A DNA stretch of 64,000 bases from Azospirillum thermophilum (GCF_003130795.1 NZ_CP029354.1:434001-498000), one strand, 5' to 3'; positions 46,094 through 54,679 are shown, numbered from the stretch's first letter. Numbers and translations are program-made. Notes: a model not told the origin generated them from the letters alone.

Positions 46094-47013
46094 AGCGTCG
46101 GGACATGATCCTGGTGGTCGACGACACGCCCGAGACCCTGGGATTCCTGACCGACGCGATCGAGGACGCCGGCCTGACCGCGCTGGTCGCCACCGACGGG
46201 GACGGCGCGCTGGAACTCGTGGCCCAGATCACCCCCGACCTGATCCTGATGGACGCCATGATGCCGGGGCTCGACGGGTTCGAGACCTGCCGCCGGCTGA
46301 AGCAGAGGGCCGAGGTCTCCCACGTTCCCGTCATCTTCATGACCGGCCTGACCGACACCGAGCATGTGGTGCGCGGGCTGGAGGCCGGCGGCGTCGACTA
46401 CGTCACCAAGCCCATCGTGGTCGACGAGCTGATCGCCCGCATCCGCGTCCACCTCGCCAACGCCCGGGTGTCCTATGCCGCGCGCATGGCGCTGGACGCC
46501 ACCGGCCGCTTCCTGCTGGCCGCCGACGCCGAGGGCCGCATCCTGTGGTGCACGCCGCAGGCCGAGCGGCTGATGCAGGGCCTGCTGCCGGGACCGGACG
46601 GCGCGCCGGCGGCGCAGGCGGACGCGCTGGCCGCCGGGCTGGCCCGGCTGCGGCAGGCGCCGTCCGGCGACGGCCTGGCGCTGACGCTGCCCGACGGCGA
46701 GGGCGGCACGCGGCGGCTGGAGTTCTCCTACCTCAGCCCGGCCAATCCGGGGGAGTACCTGTTCCGCCTCAGCGAGCCGGCGGCCGGCCGGCAGGAGGCG
46801 ATCCTGCGCGACGCGCTGGGGCTGACGGCGCGCGAGGCCGACGTGCTGCTGTGGCTCGCCAACGGCAAGTCCAACCGCGACATCGGCGAGATCCTCGGCA
46901 TCAGCCCGCGCACGGTGAACAAGCATCTGGAGCAGGTCTTCGCCAAGCTCGGCGTCGAGAACCGCGCCTCCGCCGCCGCACTGGCCATCCGGATGCTGGC
47001 GGCCAAGAGCTGA
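46090..47013 (+). CDS. LuxR/NarL-type response regulator, partner of the permease-kinase
   Basis: A 307-residue protein overlapping the kinase gene by four bases (ATGA). Residues 5-125 are a receiver with D11-D12, phospho-acceptor D55 (LILMDAMMPG) and K107 (YVTKPI). A middle part around 130-220 resembles a PAS-like module (ATGRFLLAADAEGRILWCTP). The end is a LuxR helix-turn-helix (LTAREADVLLWLANGKSNRD, then ISPRTVNKHLEQVFAKLGVE). The coupling makes it the cognate output of the kinase; likely targets are urtABCDE and genes for nitrogen use. The extra middle domain is unusual for NarL-type regulators. Confidence 0.9.
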   Translation: MKRRDMILVVDDTPETLGFLTDAIEDAGLTALVATDGDGALELVAQITPDLILMDAMMPGLDGFETCRRLKQRAEVSHVPVIFMTGLTDTEHVVRGLEAGGVDYVTKPIVVDELIARIRVHLANARVSYAARMALDATGRFLLAADAEGRILWCTPQAERLMQGLLPGPDGAPAAQADALAAGLARLRQAPSGDGLALTLPDGEGGTRRLEFSYLSPANPGEYLFRLSEPAAGRQEAILRDALGLTAREADVLLWLANGKSNRDIGEILGISPRTVNKHLEQVFAKLGVENRASAAALAIRMLAAKS

Positions 47014-47031
47014 TCCTTCCCCCTGCGGCCC

Positions 47032-47496
47032 TCACCCCCGGCGGCGGGCGGCCAGCACCGCCTCGATCCGGCTGCGCAGCAGGTCGGGCTTGATCGGCTT
47101 GACCAGGAAGGCGGTGGCGCCGGCGCCATGCGCCCGGGTGACGATGTCCGCCTCGGTATGGGCGGTCAGCATGATGACGGGGGTCTTCGGGTCGATGGCG
47201 TCGGGCGGCACCGGCTGCGCACCCTCCTCCGGCGGCGGGGGCTGGCCGGCGCGCAGCCGGCGCAGGAAGGTGATGCCATCCATCGGCTTCATCCCGATGT
47301 CGCACAGGATGACGTCCACCGGGGCGATGCCCAGGATGCGGAAGGCCGCCGGACCGCTCGCCGCCTCGCGGACCGAGCCGACCCCGATCTTGCGCAGGAC
47401 CGACAGGATCAGATTGCGGGTGAAGTCGTGATCCTCGACCACGAGGACGGAGGCGGCGGCCAGATCGATCGCCATCGTACCAATGCTCCGGGACAT
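47032..47496 (-). CDS. Single-domain CheY-like response regulator
   Basis: A 154-residue receiver without output domain: VLVVEDHDFTRNLILSVLRK at the start, phospho-acceptor in VILCDIGMKPMDG, conserved Thr in VIMLTAHTE and Lys in FLVKPIKPD. An insertion of about 20 Pro/Glu-rich residues (PPPPEEGAQPVPPDAIDPKT) sits between beta-4 and the preceding helix. It converges with the LuxR-type regulator. It may take phosphate from the permease-kinase or another hybrid kinase. The start could be the second ATG at 47475. Confidence 0.85.
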   Translation of the reverse strand: MSRSIGTMAIDLAAASVLVVEDHDFTRNLILSVLRKIGVGSVREAASGPAAFRILGIAPVDVILCDIGMKPMDGITFLRRLRAGQPPPPEEGAQPVPPDAIDPKTPVIMLTAHTEADIVTRAHGAGATAFLVKPIKPDLLRSRIEAVLAARRRG

Positions 47497-47810
47497 GTCC
47501 TGCCGACCCCTCTGCCGCGTCTCCGGGAGAATAATTGAAGTAAATTTTCCCTAAAATGCTTTCATGGCCGTGCGGCGAAAGGCCCCATCATTTCCGGTAT
47601 CCGGCAAAGGACATGGTCGGGCGGTCCCCCGTCAGCCATGCATAACCACGCATGCCAACTTTCCACCAAAACATAAGTGCTCGGCCGAATTCATAACCAT
47701 TAGGTAATACCCTGGGTGCCAGTATATCAGCACACAGCCGGCCCTTTCGGTTGAGAAGAGCGGCCAGACATGACTGGACCCGACTCCCGGCTTTCGCGTG
47801 GGGATCAGCT
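47497..47810. other. AT-rich intergenic region
   Basis: About 310 bases, markedly AT-richer than average around 47530-47740, as expected for divergent promoters of the receiver gene and the small downstream gene. A 79-codon frame on the minus strand covers it, but it has no ribosome site or recognisable domain and I do not call it. No repeats or structured RNA were seen. Confidence 0.5.
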
Positions 47811-48020
47811 ATGACGATCACCGTCACAATCGCACCTTGCGCGGCAGAACACCGCCCGAAGGTCTATACCGCCACCCGCTCGCCGCTGCTGGACATCGCC
47901 CAGGCGATGTCGGACGCCTGCGACGGGCTGCCGATCCGCGTGCTGGACGGCAGCGGCCACCTCGCGGCCGTCATCGGTGACGCGTCGGAAGAGGATTCGG
48001 GGGATGTGGAGCTGTTCTGA
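47811..48020 (+). CDS. Small hypothetical protein
   Basis: A 69-residue acidic protein (MTITVTIAPCAAEHRP ... EEDSGDVELF) read from an ATG ten bases after GGGGATC. An in-frame start 20 codons upstream at 47751 is less likely. I do not recognise the family. The middle SPLLDIAQAMSDACDGLPIR could form one helix, and there is no signal peptide. It is followed by a 17-base tandem repeat. Codon pattern fits a real gene, but support is thin. Confidence 0.45.
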   Translation: MTITVTIAPCAAEHRPKVYTATRSPLLDIAQAMSDACDGLPIRVLDGSGHLAAVIGDASEEDSGDVELF

Positions 48021-48067
48021 CGAACGGCAGGGGGGCGCCCGCCGCCCTCGGCGGCGCCCGTCCCGGG

Positions 48068-48118
48068 ATGATGTCCGGCCCGGTATGATGTCCGGCCCGG
48101 GATGATGTCCGGCCCGGC
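48068..48118. repeat. 17-base tandem repeat, three copies
   Basis: ATGATGTCCGGCCCGG plus one variable base is repeated three times without gaps (48068, 48085, 48102), ending in GGCCGG. It lies between two converging small genes. Such short arrays often vary between strains by slippage. Confidence 0.85.
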
Positions 48119-48147
48119 CGGATGACCGGGATTCGGCCCAAGCCCGC

Positions 48148-48636
48148 TCAGCGCGTGCGGGAGATGCGGCCGTCGCGGTAGGTCCAGCTCGCGGCGGGGC
48201 CGCCGGCCGGGTTGGGCATGGACACGGTCAGCACGCCGTCGGCGGTCGCCACCTCCGGCTCCTTGCTGCAGGTGCCGAAGGGCAGCGACATGCGCGGCGC
48301 CGGCCCGGACAGATCCAGCACCCGGTAGCGCGCCGGGCAGTCCTTGGCGTCGCCCTCGTGCTGGAACAGGACCATCCAGCGGCCCTGCACCTGATAGGCG
48401 TTGTAGAAGGCGACGGTGTGGCTCTCGCGGTCCTCGAACACCGTCTTCTCGTTGACGACGATGCGGGTGACCTTGGGCTGGTCCTCGATGAGTTGCAGCA
48501 CCTCGTCGCCCAGCGCCGCCGTCAGGATGGTATCGGATGCCATCGCCCGGCCGCCGGCCAGCGCAACCACCATCGCGCCGGCCACCACCGCGGCGGTCCG
48601 TACCGGCATGCTCTTCGTCAGCCCCTTCACGATCAC
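48148..48636 (-). CDS. Hypothetical exported protein
   Basis: A 162-residue protein with a signal peptide (TAAVVAGAMVVALAGGRAMA, cleavage before SDTIL). The mature part of about 125 residues has two cysteines (KDCPARY and GTCSKEP) that may form a disulfide, and ends TYRDGRISRTR. I do not recognise a family. The start could be the ATG at 48609. It likely acts in the periplasm. The next gene upstream on this strand also encodes an exported protein but is separated by 123 bases. Confidence 0.65.
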   Translation of the reverse strand: MIVKGLTKSMPVRTAAVVAGAMVVALAGGRAMASDTILTAALGDEVLQLIEDQPKVTRIVVNEKTVFEDRESHTVAFYNAYQVQGRWMVLFQHEGDAKDCPARYRVLDLSGPAPRMSLPFGTCSKEPEVATADGVLTVSMPNPAGGPAASWTYRDGRISRTR

Positions 48637-48759
48637 CCTGTCCCTCGCCTCGCGTCACGGCCGCGCCACCGGCATGCGGCCACCATCCCTGATGAGGACG
48701 CCACCATAATCGCGATGGCGTCACATCGGAAGCGCGGCGACGGGTCCGGCACGATTCGG

Positions 48760-49146
48760 TTACCGGAAGGGGATGTTCACCCCGAAGCTGACGCTCGGCG
48801 GCGGCGGGGGCGCATAGACCACCGGAGGCGGCGGCACATAGACCGCCCGCGGCCGCGGATAATAGACGACCGGCGGCGGCGGCGCGTAGATCACGGCCGG
48901 CGGCGGGGCGCCATAGATCACCCGCGGCCCCTGCCAGCCCCAGTCGCCCCGGTGGTGGCGGTGATGCTTCCAGTCGCCGCGGTCCCACTCCCCGCGGCCC
49001 CAGCCGCCCCGGTCCCAGTCATGGGCCGAGGCCGGCGCGGCGAAGCCCGCGGCCAGCGATCCGGCCAGCAGCGCGCCGAGTGCCGCGCCTTTCAGCCCGC
49101 GCCATGCCGTGGCGCCAAACCCCTGCCTGTTCTTCCCGGCGACCAT
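48760..49146 (-). CDS. Exported Pro/Tyr-rich protein
   Basis: A 128-residue protein starting at 49146 behind CAGGAGG. A signal peptide (GLKGAALGALLAGSLAAGFA) ends near ASAHD. The mature part begins with a His/Trp/Asp/Arg-rich segment (WDRGGWGRGEWDRGDWKHHR) and then repeats of the type VxYxPPPPV (VIYAPPPPVVYYPRP, AVYVPPPPVVYAPPPPP). It ends in SVSFGVNIPFR, possibly a beta-strand with a C-terminal aromatic. Similar low-complexity cell-envelope proteins are common in alphaproteobacteria; no function is known. Confidence 0.75.
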   Translation of the reverse strand: MVAGKNRQGFGATAWRGLKGAALGALLAGSLAAGFAAPASAHDWDRGGWGRGEWDRGDWKHHRHHRGDWGWQGPRVIYGAPPPAVIYAPPPPVVYYPRPRAVYVPPPPVVYAPPPPPSVSFGVNIPFR

Positions 49147-49316
49147 TTCCGGATCCTCCTGCGTCAGAGGACGCTGCGTCCTCACACCAGCACGAACGCG
49201 GCGCCGCACCGATTCATTCCACGGCCTTCCCGCGCAAAGGAGGTAGCTGCTTCGGCGTAGCCGGCCTTCCCCGACCCGGCGGGGCGGATGGGCGCAAAGG
49301 CGGTCTTGTGCCGCCC

Positions 49317-49339
49317 GTCCAAACATCGGATGTTTGGAC
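49317..49339. promoter_or_regulatory. Perfect 23-base palindrome over the GntR ribosome-site region
   Basis: GTCCAAACAT at 49317-49326 and ATGTTTGGAC at 49330-49339 are perfect 10-base arms around CGG. The right arm ends one base before the regulator's ATG at 49341, so binding would block its own expression. This is the likely self-operator of the GntR protein. Confidence 0.75.
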
Positions 49340-49340
49340 C

Positions 49341-50087
49341 ATGTCGATCGTCCCCCCGCCCCCCGCCCCTTCTCCGTCCGGAGCCTGCAGCCTCGCCGCC
49401 GTCCCCCGCCGCTCGCTGGTCGAGACCGCCATCGGCATGATGCGCGCCGAGCTGGAGCGCGGCGGCTGGCCGGTCGGCAGCCGCATCCCGCCGGAGGCGG
49501 AGCTCGCCGCCGCCCTGCAAGTCAGCCGCAACACGGTGCGCGAGGCGATCCGCGTGCTGTCCCATGCCGGGATGCTGGAGGTGCGGCAGGGCAACGGCAC
49601 CTATGTCCGCTCCCCCGTCGATCCGGCGGAGACCATGCGGCGCATCGCCCGCACCACGCTGCGCGATCATCTGGAGCTGCGCTGCACGCTGGAGGTCCAG
49701 GCGGCCGGCCTGGCGGCGCTGCGCCGCACCGACTCCGACCTGGAGCGGATCCGGGGGGCGCTGGAGGCGCGCGGCGACACCGCCGCCAAAGAACCGGGCG
49801 ACGCGGCGCTGGAAGCCTTCATCGACCGCGACATCGCCTTCCACATGGCGGTGGCGGAGGCCGCCCACAACGTGGCGCTGGCGGAGCTCTACCGCTATTT
49901 CACCGGAACGATGCGCGGCCAGCTCCGCGCCGCGCTGCGCGACAGCGCCCTGCCGGAACCCGACCTGCCGGCCCATCATGCCGTGGCCGACGCGATCGCC
50001 GCCCGCGACCGTGCGGCGGCGGAGGAGGCCGCCCGCGCCATCGTCGCCCCGTCGCTGGCGGCGCTGGATGCCCTGCTCGCCCCCTGA
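49341..50087 (+). CDS. GntR-family (FadR/FCD) transcriptional regulator
   Basis: A 248-residue regulator. After a Pro/Ser-rich start of 20 residues comes the winged helix (IPPEAELAAALQVSRNTVRE, then VLSHAGMLEVRQGNGTYV) and the helical FCD domain with metal-site residues in DIAFHMAVAEAAHN and AHHAVADAI. It is followed after 76 bases by an MFS permease gene on the same strand, which it probably controls. Its start codon lies directly behind a perfect palindrome. Confidence 0.9.
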   Translation: MSIVPPPPAPSPSGACSLAAVPRRSLVETAIGMMRAELERGGWPVGSRIPPEAELAAALQVSRNTVREAIRVLSHAGMLEVRQGNGTYVRSPVDPAETMRRIARTTLRDHLELRCTLEVQAAGLAALRRTDSDLERIRGALEARGDTAAKEPGDAALEAFIDRDIAFHMAVAEAAHNVALAELYRYFTGTMRGQLRAALRDSALPEPDLPAHHAVADAIAARDRAAAEEAARAIVAPSLAALDALLAP

Positions 50088-50163
50088 CCGGCAGTCGCCG
50101 GCCTTCGACCGCCGCCCCCCGATCCGCCGCCTTCCGTCCCTCCTTCGATCCGGACCCTCCGCG

Positions 50164-51498
50164 ATGACCGCCAGCCCGTCCGCCGCCCGCGGCCAACCGC
50201 TTCCCCACCGCGCCGCCGATCCGGCGCAGCCCGATCACGCCGCCGCCTCCATCCTGGCCGACGACCTGCTGGTCGGGGTGGACGAGGATCCGCCGCCGCC
50301 GGCCCGGCGGCCGCGCCACCCCCTGCTGGTGGCGGGCGCCATCGTGCTGGTCGCGCTGAACCTGCGCCCCGCCCTGTCGAGCGTCGGGCCGGTGCTGCAG
50401 GAGATGGTGGGGGAGCTGGCGATCTCCGCCACTCTGGCCAGCGTGCTGACCACGCTGCCGGTGCTCTGCCTCGGCCTGTTCGGGCTGAGCGCGCCGGGGC
50501 TGGCGCGGCGCTTCGGCAGCGAGCGGGTGATCCTGGCGATCCTGCTGGTGCTCGCCGCCGGGATCGGGCTGCGCGCCGTGCCGTCCTTCCCGGCGCAGAT
50601 GGTCGCCGCGGTGCTGGCCGGCGCCGGCATCGGCATCATCGGCGCCCTGCTGCCCGGCCTGGTGAAGCGCGACTTCCCCGACCGCGCCGCCCTGATGACC
50701 GGCGTCTACACCATGGCGCTGTGCGCCGGGGCGGCGGTGGCGGCCGGCGCCGCCGTGCCGCTGGAGGTGGCCTTCGGCGACCGCTGGAACCTGTCGCTGG
50801 CGGTCTGGCTGCTGCCGGCGGTGGTCGCCGCCGCCGTCTGGTTCCCCCTGCTGCCGCCCCGCCTGCCGGCCGGCACGCCGCCCGCCCCGCGGGTGCGCGG
50901 GCTGTGGGGCGACGGGCTGGCCTGGCAGGTCACCCTGTTCATGGGGCTGCAGTCCTCGCTGGCCTACATCCTGTTCGCCTGGCTGCCGGTGATCCTGCGC
51001 GACCGCGGGGTGGCGCCGGTCGATGCCGGCTTCGTCATGTCGGTGCAGATCCTGGTGCAGGTCGGGGCCGCGCTGGTGGCGCCGCTGCTGGCGGCCCGCT
51101 TCCGCAACCAGAGCCTGATCGCCGCCGCCACCCAGGCGATCTCGCTCGCCGGCTTCCTCGGCTGCGTCTATGGGCCGCTCGACCAGCTCTGGGGCTGGGC
51201 GGTCCTGCTCGGCATCGGGCAGGGGGCCTCCTTCGCCGTGGCGCTGACGCTGATCGTGATGCGGGCGGGCGACCCGCATGTGGCGGCGCAGCTCTCCGGC
51301 ATGGCGCAGAGCGTCGGCTACACGCTGGCCGCGATGGGGCCGCTGGCCGCCGGGCTGCTGCACGACCGCACCGGGGCCTGGCACGCCAGCACCGGCCTGT
51401 TCGTCTGCGCCGGCCTGTCGGCCGCCCTGTTCGGCCTCGCCGCCGGACGGGCCCGGCTGGTGCTGGAGGGCGGCCAGGGGGAGGGCCGCCGGGGATAG
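50164..51498 (+). CDS. MFS permease, CynX/NimT-like
   Basis: A 444-residue inner-membrane carrier with twelve predicted helices after a 45-residue soluble N-terminus. ALNLRPALSSVGPVLQEM near the first helix is a typical CynX/NimT opening, and GAGIGIIGALLPGLVKRDFP marks the fourth to fifth helix region. CynX relatives move cyanate, nitroimidazole-like or other small compounds; the substrate here is unknown. The gene follows the GntR regulator after 76 bases, and the ATG at 50164 is preferred because the open frame further upstream overlaps that regulator. Confidence 0.85.
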   Translation: MTASPSAARGQPLPHRAADPAQPDHAAASILADDLLVGVDEDPPPPARRPRHPLLVAGAIVLVALNLRPALSSVGPVLQEMVGELAISATLASVLTTLPVLCLGLFGLSAPGLARRFGSERVILAILLVLAAGIGLRAVPSFPAQMVAAVLAGAGIGIIGALLPGLVKRDFPDRAALMTGVYTMALCAGAAVAAGAAVPLEVAFGDRWNLSLAVWLLPAVVAAAVWFPLLPPRLPAGTPPAPRVRGLWGDGLAWQVTLFMGLQSSLAYILFAWLPVILRDRGVAPVDAGFVMSVQILVQVGAALVAPLLAARFRNQSLIAAATQAISLAGFLGCVYGPLDQLWGWAVLLGIGQGASFAVALTLIVMRAGDPHVAAQLSGMAQSVGYTLAAMGPLAAGLLHDRTGAWHASTGLFVCAGLSAALFGLAAGRARLVLEGGQGEGRRG

Positions 51499-51609
51499 CC
51501 GCCCGCCGCGGCGCCGGGCGGCCCGCCGATCCGGCGAAAGTGCGATTTCTCTGGCCTTCGCGCGATAATCGCCCCATGCTGCGGCAAGGACAGCGGGGGG
51601 AGGAACGCC

Positions 51610-52449
51610 ATGACCGCGAGGAAGCCGGCCGGTGCGGACGTGACCGGGGAGATCGCCGACGAGGTCTCCGGCGAACAGCCGAACGACCCCAACTTCATGA
51701 CGTCGCTGGCGCGGGGGCTGGCGGTGATCCGCGCCTTCACGGAGCGCGAGCCCAACCTGACCATCGCCGACATCGCCAGGATCACCGGCCTGCCGCGGGC
51801 TGCCGCCCGGCGCTGCCTGCTGACGCTGATGCAGCTCGGCTATGCCGGGACGGACGGGCGGACCTTCTTCCTGCGGCCGAAGATCCTGGCGCTGGGCTAT
51901 TCCTTCCTGTCCTCCGCCCCGCTTGCCAGCATCCTCGACCCGCTGATCGAGCGGGTGAGCGGGGCCGTGCAGGAATCCTGCTCCGCCGCCGTGCTGGACG
52001 AGGACGAGGTGGTCTACATCGCCCGCGCCGCGACCAAGCGGATCATGTCGGTCGGGCTGAATGTCGGCAGCCGCCTGCCGGCCTACTGCACCTCGATGGG
52101 CCGCGTCCTGCTCGCCGCCCTGCCGGAGGGGGAGCTGGAGGCCTATCTGCGGCGGGCCGCGCTGAAGCCCTTCACCGAACGCACGATCACCGCGCCCGAC
52201 GCGCTGCGCCGCGAGCTGGAGCGGGTGCGCGAGCGCGGCTTCGCCCTGGTCGACCAGGAGCTGGAGCTCGGCCTGCGTTCGATCGCCGTGCCGGTGCGCA
52301 CCGCGGCAGGCGCGGTGGTCGCCGCGATGAACGTCAGCGCCCAGGCCGCGCGCGTCACCTGCCCGGAGATGGAGGTGCAGTTCCTCCCCCACCTGACCCG
52401 TGCCGCGGAGGAGGCCCGCGTGCTGCTGGTGCGCACGCGGGGGGTGTGA
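51610..52449 (+). CDS. IclR-family regulator, PcaR/PobR type
   Basis: A 279-residue regulator with a ribosome site GGGGGGAGGAA. The helix-turn-helix lies at residues 30-85 (SLARGLAVIRAFTEREPNLT, IADIARITGLPRAAARRC). The ligand domain includes LPAYCTSMGRVLLAALP and RGFALVDQELELGLRSIAVP, both typical for IclR proteins of protocatechuate and related aromatic routes. A short palindrome GCGATAATCGC (51562-51572) upstream may be its operator. No aromatic catabolic genes are next to it, so its targets are probably elsewhere. Confidence 0.9.
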   Translation: MTARKPAGADVTGEIADEVSGEQPNDPNFMTSLARGLAVIRAFTEREPNLTIADIARITGLPRAAARRCLLTLMQLGYAGTDGRTFFLRPKILALGYSFLSSAPLASILDPLIERVSGAVQESCSAAVLDEDEVVYIARAATKRIMSVGLNVGSRLPAYCTSMGRVLLAALPEGELEAYLRRAALKPFTERTITAPDALRRELERVRERGFALVDQELELGLRSIAVPVRTAAGAVVAAMNVSAQAARVTCPEMEVQFLPHLTRAAEEARVLLVRTRGV

Positions 52450-52450
52450 C

Positions 52451-53065
52451 CTACTCCAGCGGGCAGGAGGCGAATTCCGGCAGCGCCTCCGCCCGTGCGG
52501 AGAAGCGCGTCAGCGCCGGGTGGCCGCCCTCCTCCACGATGTCGGGCAGGGCGAAGCGGGAGAAGCGCCAGGCGACCGCCACGGTGACGTCCGCCTGCAG
52601 CGGCCGGTCGCCGATCAGCCAGCCCTTGGCCGGCGCCACCTCCTTCTCCAGCACCTGCCAGGCGGCGAGGAGCTGGCCGCGCACCCGGTCGACCCAGGGC
52701 TCGTGCTGCTTCTCGCCGGGGCGCAGGTTGCGCTCGTAGACGATCTGCACCGCCTTCTCGCAGGCGGCGAGCGCCAGGCCGGTCAGGCGCTGGCAGCGCA
52801 GGAAGTCCGGCAGCGCCACCGGGTTCAGCCGCCGCCCGGTCGGCGCCAGCCGGTCGAGATATTCGAGGATCAGGGTCGAATCGAGCAGGACCGTCCCGTC
52901 GTCCGCCACCAGGGTCGGCGCCTTGACCACCGGGTTGATCGCCGCGAAGGCCTCGAAATTGCGGAAGACGGAGAGCGGCGACTGCTCGAAGGGCAGCCCC
53001 ATCAGCTTCAGCGAAACCGCGACGCGCCGCACATAGGGCGAGTCCATCATGCCGATCAGACGCAT
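52451..53065 (-). CDS. Glutathione S-transferase family protein
   Basis: A 204-residue protein. The thioredoxin-like N-domain reads RLIGMMDSPYVRRVAVSLKL with the glutathione cis-proline in VKAPTLV and a DSTLILEYLD contact region; the rest is the all-helical C-domain. The ATG at 53065 gives normal length. It converges with the IclR gene with only one base between the stops. The substrate is unknown. Stress or aromatic-compound metabolism are usual roles for such enzymes. Confidence 0.9.
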   Translation of the reverse strand: MRLIGMMDSPYVRRVAVSLKLMGLPFEQSPLSVFRNFEAFAAINPVVKAPTLVADDGTVLLDSTLILEYLDRLAPTGRRLNPVALPDFLRCQRLTGLALAACEKAVQIVYERNLRPGEKQHEPWVDRVRGQLLAAWQVLEKEVAPAKGWLIGDRPLQADVTVAVAWRFSRFALPDIVEEGGHPALTRFSARAEALPEFASCPLE

Positions 53066-53183
53066 CGGAATCCTTCCTTGCAATGGCGGCCGGACCATCG
53101 TCGGGCCATGGACTGAACGCGCCACAGCATGATCCGGCTTCGGCCAGGGTGAAAGGGCGCGGATCCCGCCGGCCGGATGCCGG

Positions 53184-54107
53184 CTACAGCATCGCGTCGG
53201 GCGAGATGGCGTCGAGCGAGGCGCGGATGCGCGGCACCAGATAGTCGGCGAAGGCCCGCACCTTGGCCGGCACCAGGGCGCGGTGGGGATAGAGGACGGC
53301 CAGCGTCACCGGCTCCGGCCGGAAGTCGGGCAGCACCAGTTCCAGCGCGCCGCGGGCCAGCGGCTCCGCCACCTCCCACAGCGGCTTCAGCGCGATGCCC
53401 TGCCCGGCCAGCACCCAGCCGGTCAGCACGTCGCCGTCGTCGGCGTCGTAGCGGCCCGCCACCGGCAGCTTCACCGCCTCGCCGGCCCGGTCGATCAGCG
53501 TCCACTGGTGCTGCTGCGTGCCGGGAAAGCGCAGCAGCAGGCAGTTGTGCGCGGCGAGGTCGGCCGGCTCGCGCGGGCGGCCGCGCGCCTCCAGATAGGC
53601 GGGGGAGGCCACGAGAACCCGGCGCAGGTCGGCGATCTTGCGCACGACGAAGCTGGAGTCCTTCAGGTCCGCCATGCGCAGCGCCACGTCCACCCCCTCC
53701 CGCAGCAGGTCGAGCAGATGGTCGGACAGGCGCAGCCGCACCTCCACCAGCGGATAGGTGGCGCAGAACTCCGGCACCAGCGGGGCGAGCAGGCTGCGGC
53801 CGAAGCCCAGCGGGGCGGTGACGCGGAGGCTGCCCGAAGGCACGCCCGATTCGGCGGCGATGCTGGACCGGGCGCGCTCCACCGCCTCCAGCACCTCCAG
53901 GCAGCCCTGGTAGAAGGTGAGGCCGGTCTCGGTCGGCTGGAGCTGGCGGGTCGTCCGGTTCAGCAGCCGCACGCCGAGATGGGTCTCGAGCTGCTGGATG
54001 CGGTGGCTGACCATCGCCGGCGACATGCGCAGGTTCCGCCCGGCCGCCGACAGGCTGCCGAGATCGACCACCCGCACGAAGATGCGCATGTTCTCCAGCA
54101 GGGCCAT
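53184..54107 (-). CDS. LysR-family transcriptional regulator
   Basis: A 307-residue regulator with an N-terminal helix-turn-helix (VDLGSLSAAGRNLRMSPAMV then LNRTTRQLQPTETG) and a periplasmic-binding-like effector domain (APLGFGRSLLAPLVPEF, VDVALRMADL). It belongs to the CrgA-like subgroup. It starts nine bases after the uraH stop, so it forms an operon with uraH and most likely regulates the ureide genes, including the divergent puuE-uraD unit. The inducer could be a ureide, but that is inference. Confidence 0.9.
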   Translation of the reverse strand: MALLENMRIFVRVVDLGSLSAAGRNLRMSPAMVSHRIQQLETHLGVRLLNRTTRQLQPTETGLTFYQGCLEVLEAVERARSSIAAESGVPSGSLRVTAPLGFGRSLLAPLVPEFCATYPLVEVRLRLSDHLLDLLREGVDVALRMADLKDSSFVVRKIADLRRVLVASPAYLEARGRPREPADLAAHNCLLLRFPGTQQHQWTLIDRAGEAVKLPVAGRYDADDGDVLTGWVLAGQGIALKPLWEVAEPLARGALELVLPDFRPEPVTLAVLYPHRALVPAKVRAFADYLVPRIRASLDAISPDAML

Positions 54108-54116
54108 GACGGCGGC

Positions 54117-54464
54117 TCAGCTTCCCCGGTAGGTCGAGAAGGCCCAGGGGGAGACCAGCAGGGGCACGTGGTAGTGCTGGGCGGGGTCGGCGATGCCGAA
54201 GCGGATCGGCACCTCCTCCAGGAAGGCGATGCCGTCGCCGGTGACGCCGCGGGCGCGGAAGTAGTCGCCGACGGCGAACAGCAGCTCATAGCGCCCGGCC
54301 GCGAAGGCCTCGCCCTCCAGGGCCGGCGCGTCGAGCCGCCCGTCCGCGTTGGTGACGAAGCGGCCGAGCACGGCGCCGCCGTCGAGCGAGGTCAGGGTGA
54401 TGCGCAGGCCGGCGGCGGGACGGCCGGCGGCGATGTCGAGAACGTGGGTCGTCAGGCGGCCCAT
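54117..54464 (-). CDS. uraH: 5-Hydroxyisourate hydrolase (transthyretin-like)
   Basis: A 115-residue enzyme, the typical size. Catalytic residues are in RLTTHVLD (His) and the C-terminal signature HYHVPLLVSPWAFSTYRGS, where His and the YRGS end define HIU hydrolases against transthyretins. It splits 5-hydroxyisourate, the product of urate oxidation, to OHCU. The product goes to UraD, encoded divergently. The ATG at 54464 is chosen because the upstream frame has no homology. The urate oxidase gene is not in the window. Confidence 0.96.
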   Translation of the reverse strand: MGRLTTHVLDIAAGRPAAGLRITLTSLDGGAVLGRFVTNADGRLDAPALEGEAFAAGRYELLFAVGDYFRARGVTGDGIAFLEEVPIRFGIADPAQHYHVPLLVSPWAFSTYRGS

Positions 54465-54679
54465 GATGCATGCCCCATGGCGGAATTCCCCTTCGGGCCG
54501 GATTTCCTCTTGCGGCCAAAGGCTTGGCCTCGGGAAACCGGGAGCGTACCCCGTCCGCGCCAGGATGGCGACCCCTGAAAAACCGGAAACTGTCTGAACC
54601 GCCCGGCCCGTTGATGCCAAGGCACGCTTTGGCTAGCGTTGCGCAAGGCAGTCCGGCCCCGGCCCTGGGAGATTCCTCG

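Noticed and set aside
47588..47827. 79-codon frame on the minus strand in the AT-rich gap
   Set aside because: It lacks a ribosome site and any known domain, and overlaps the promoter region of two genes.
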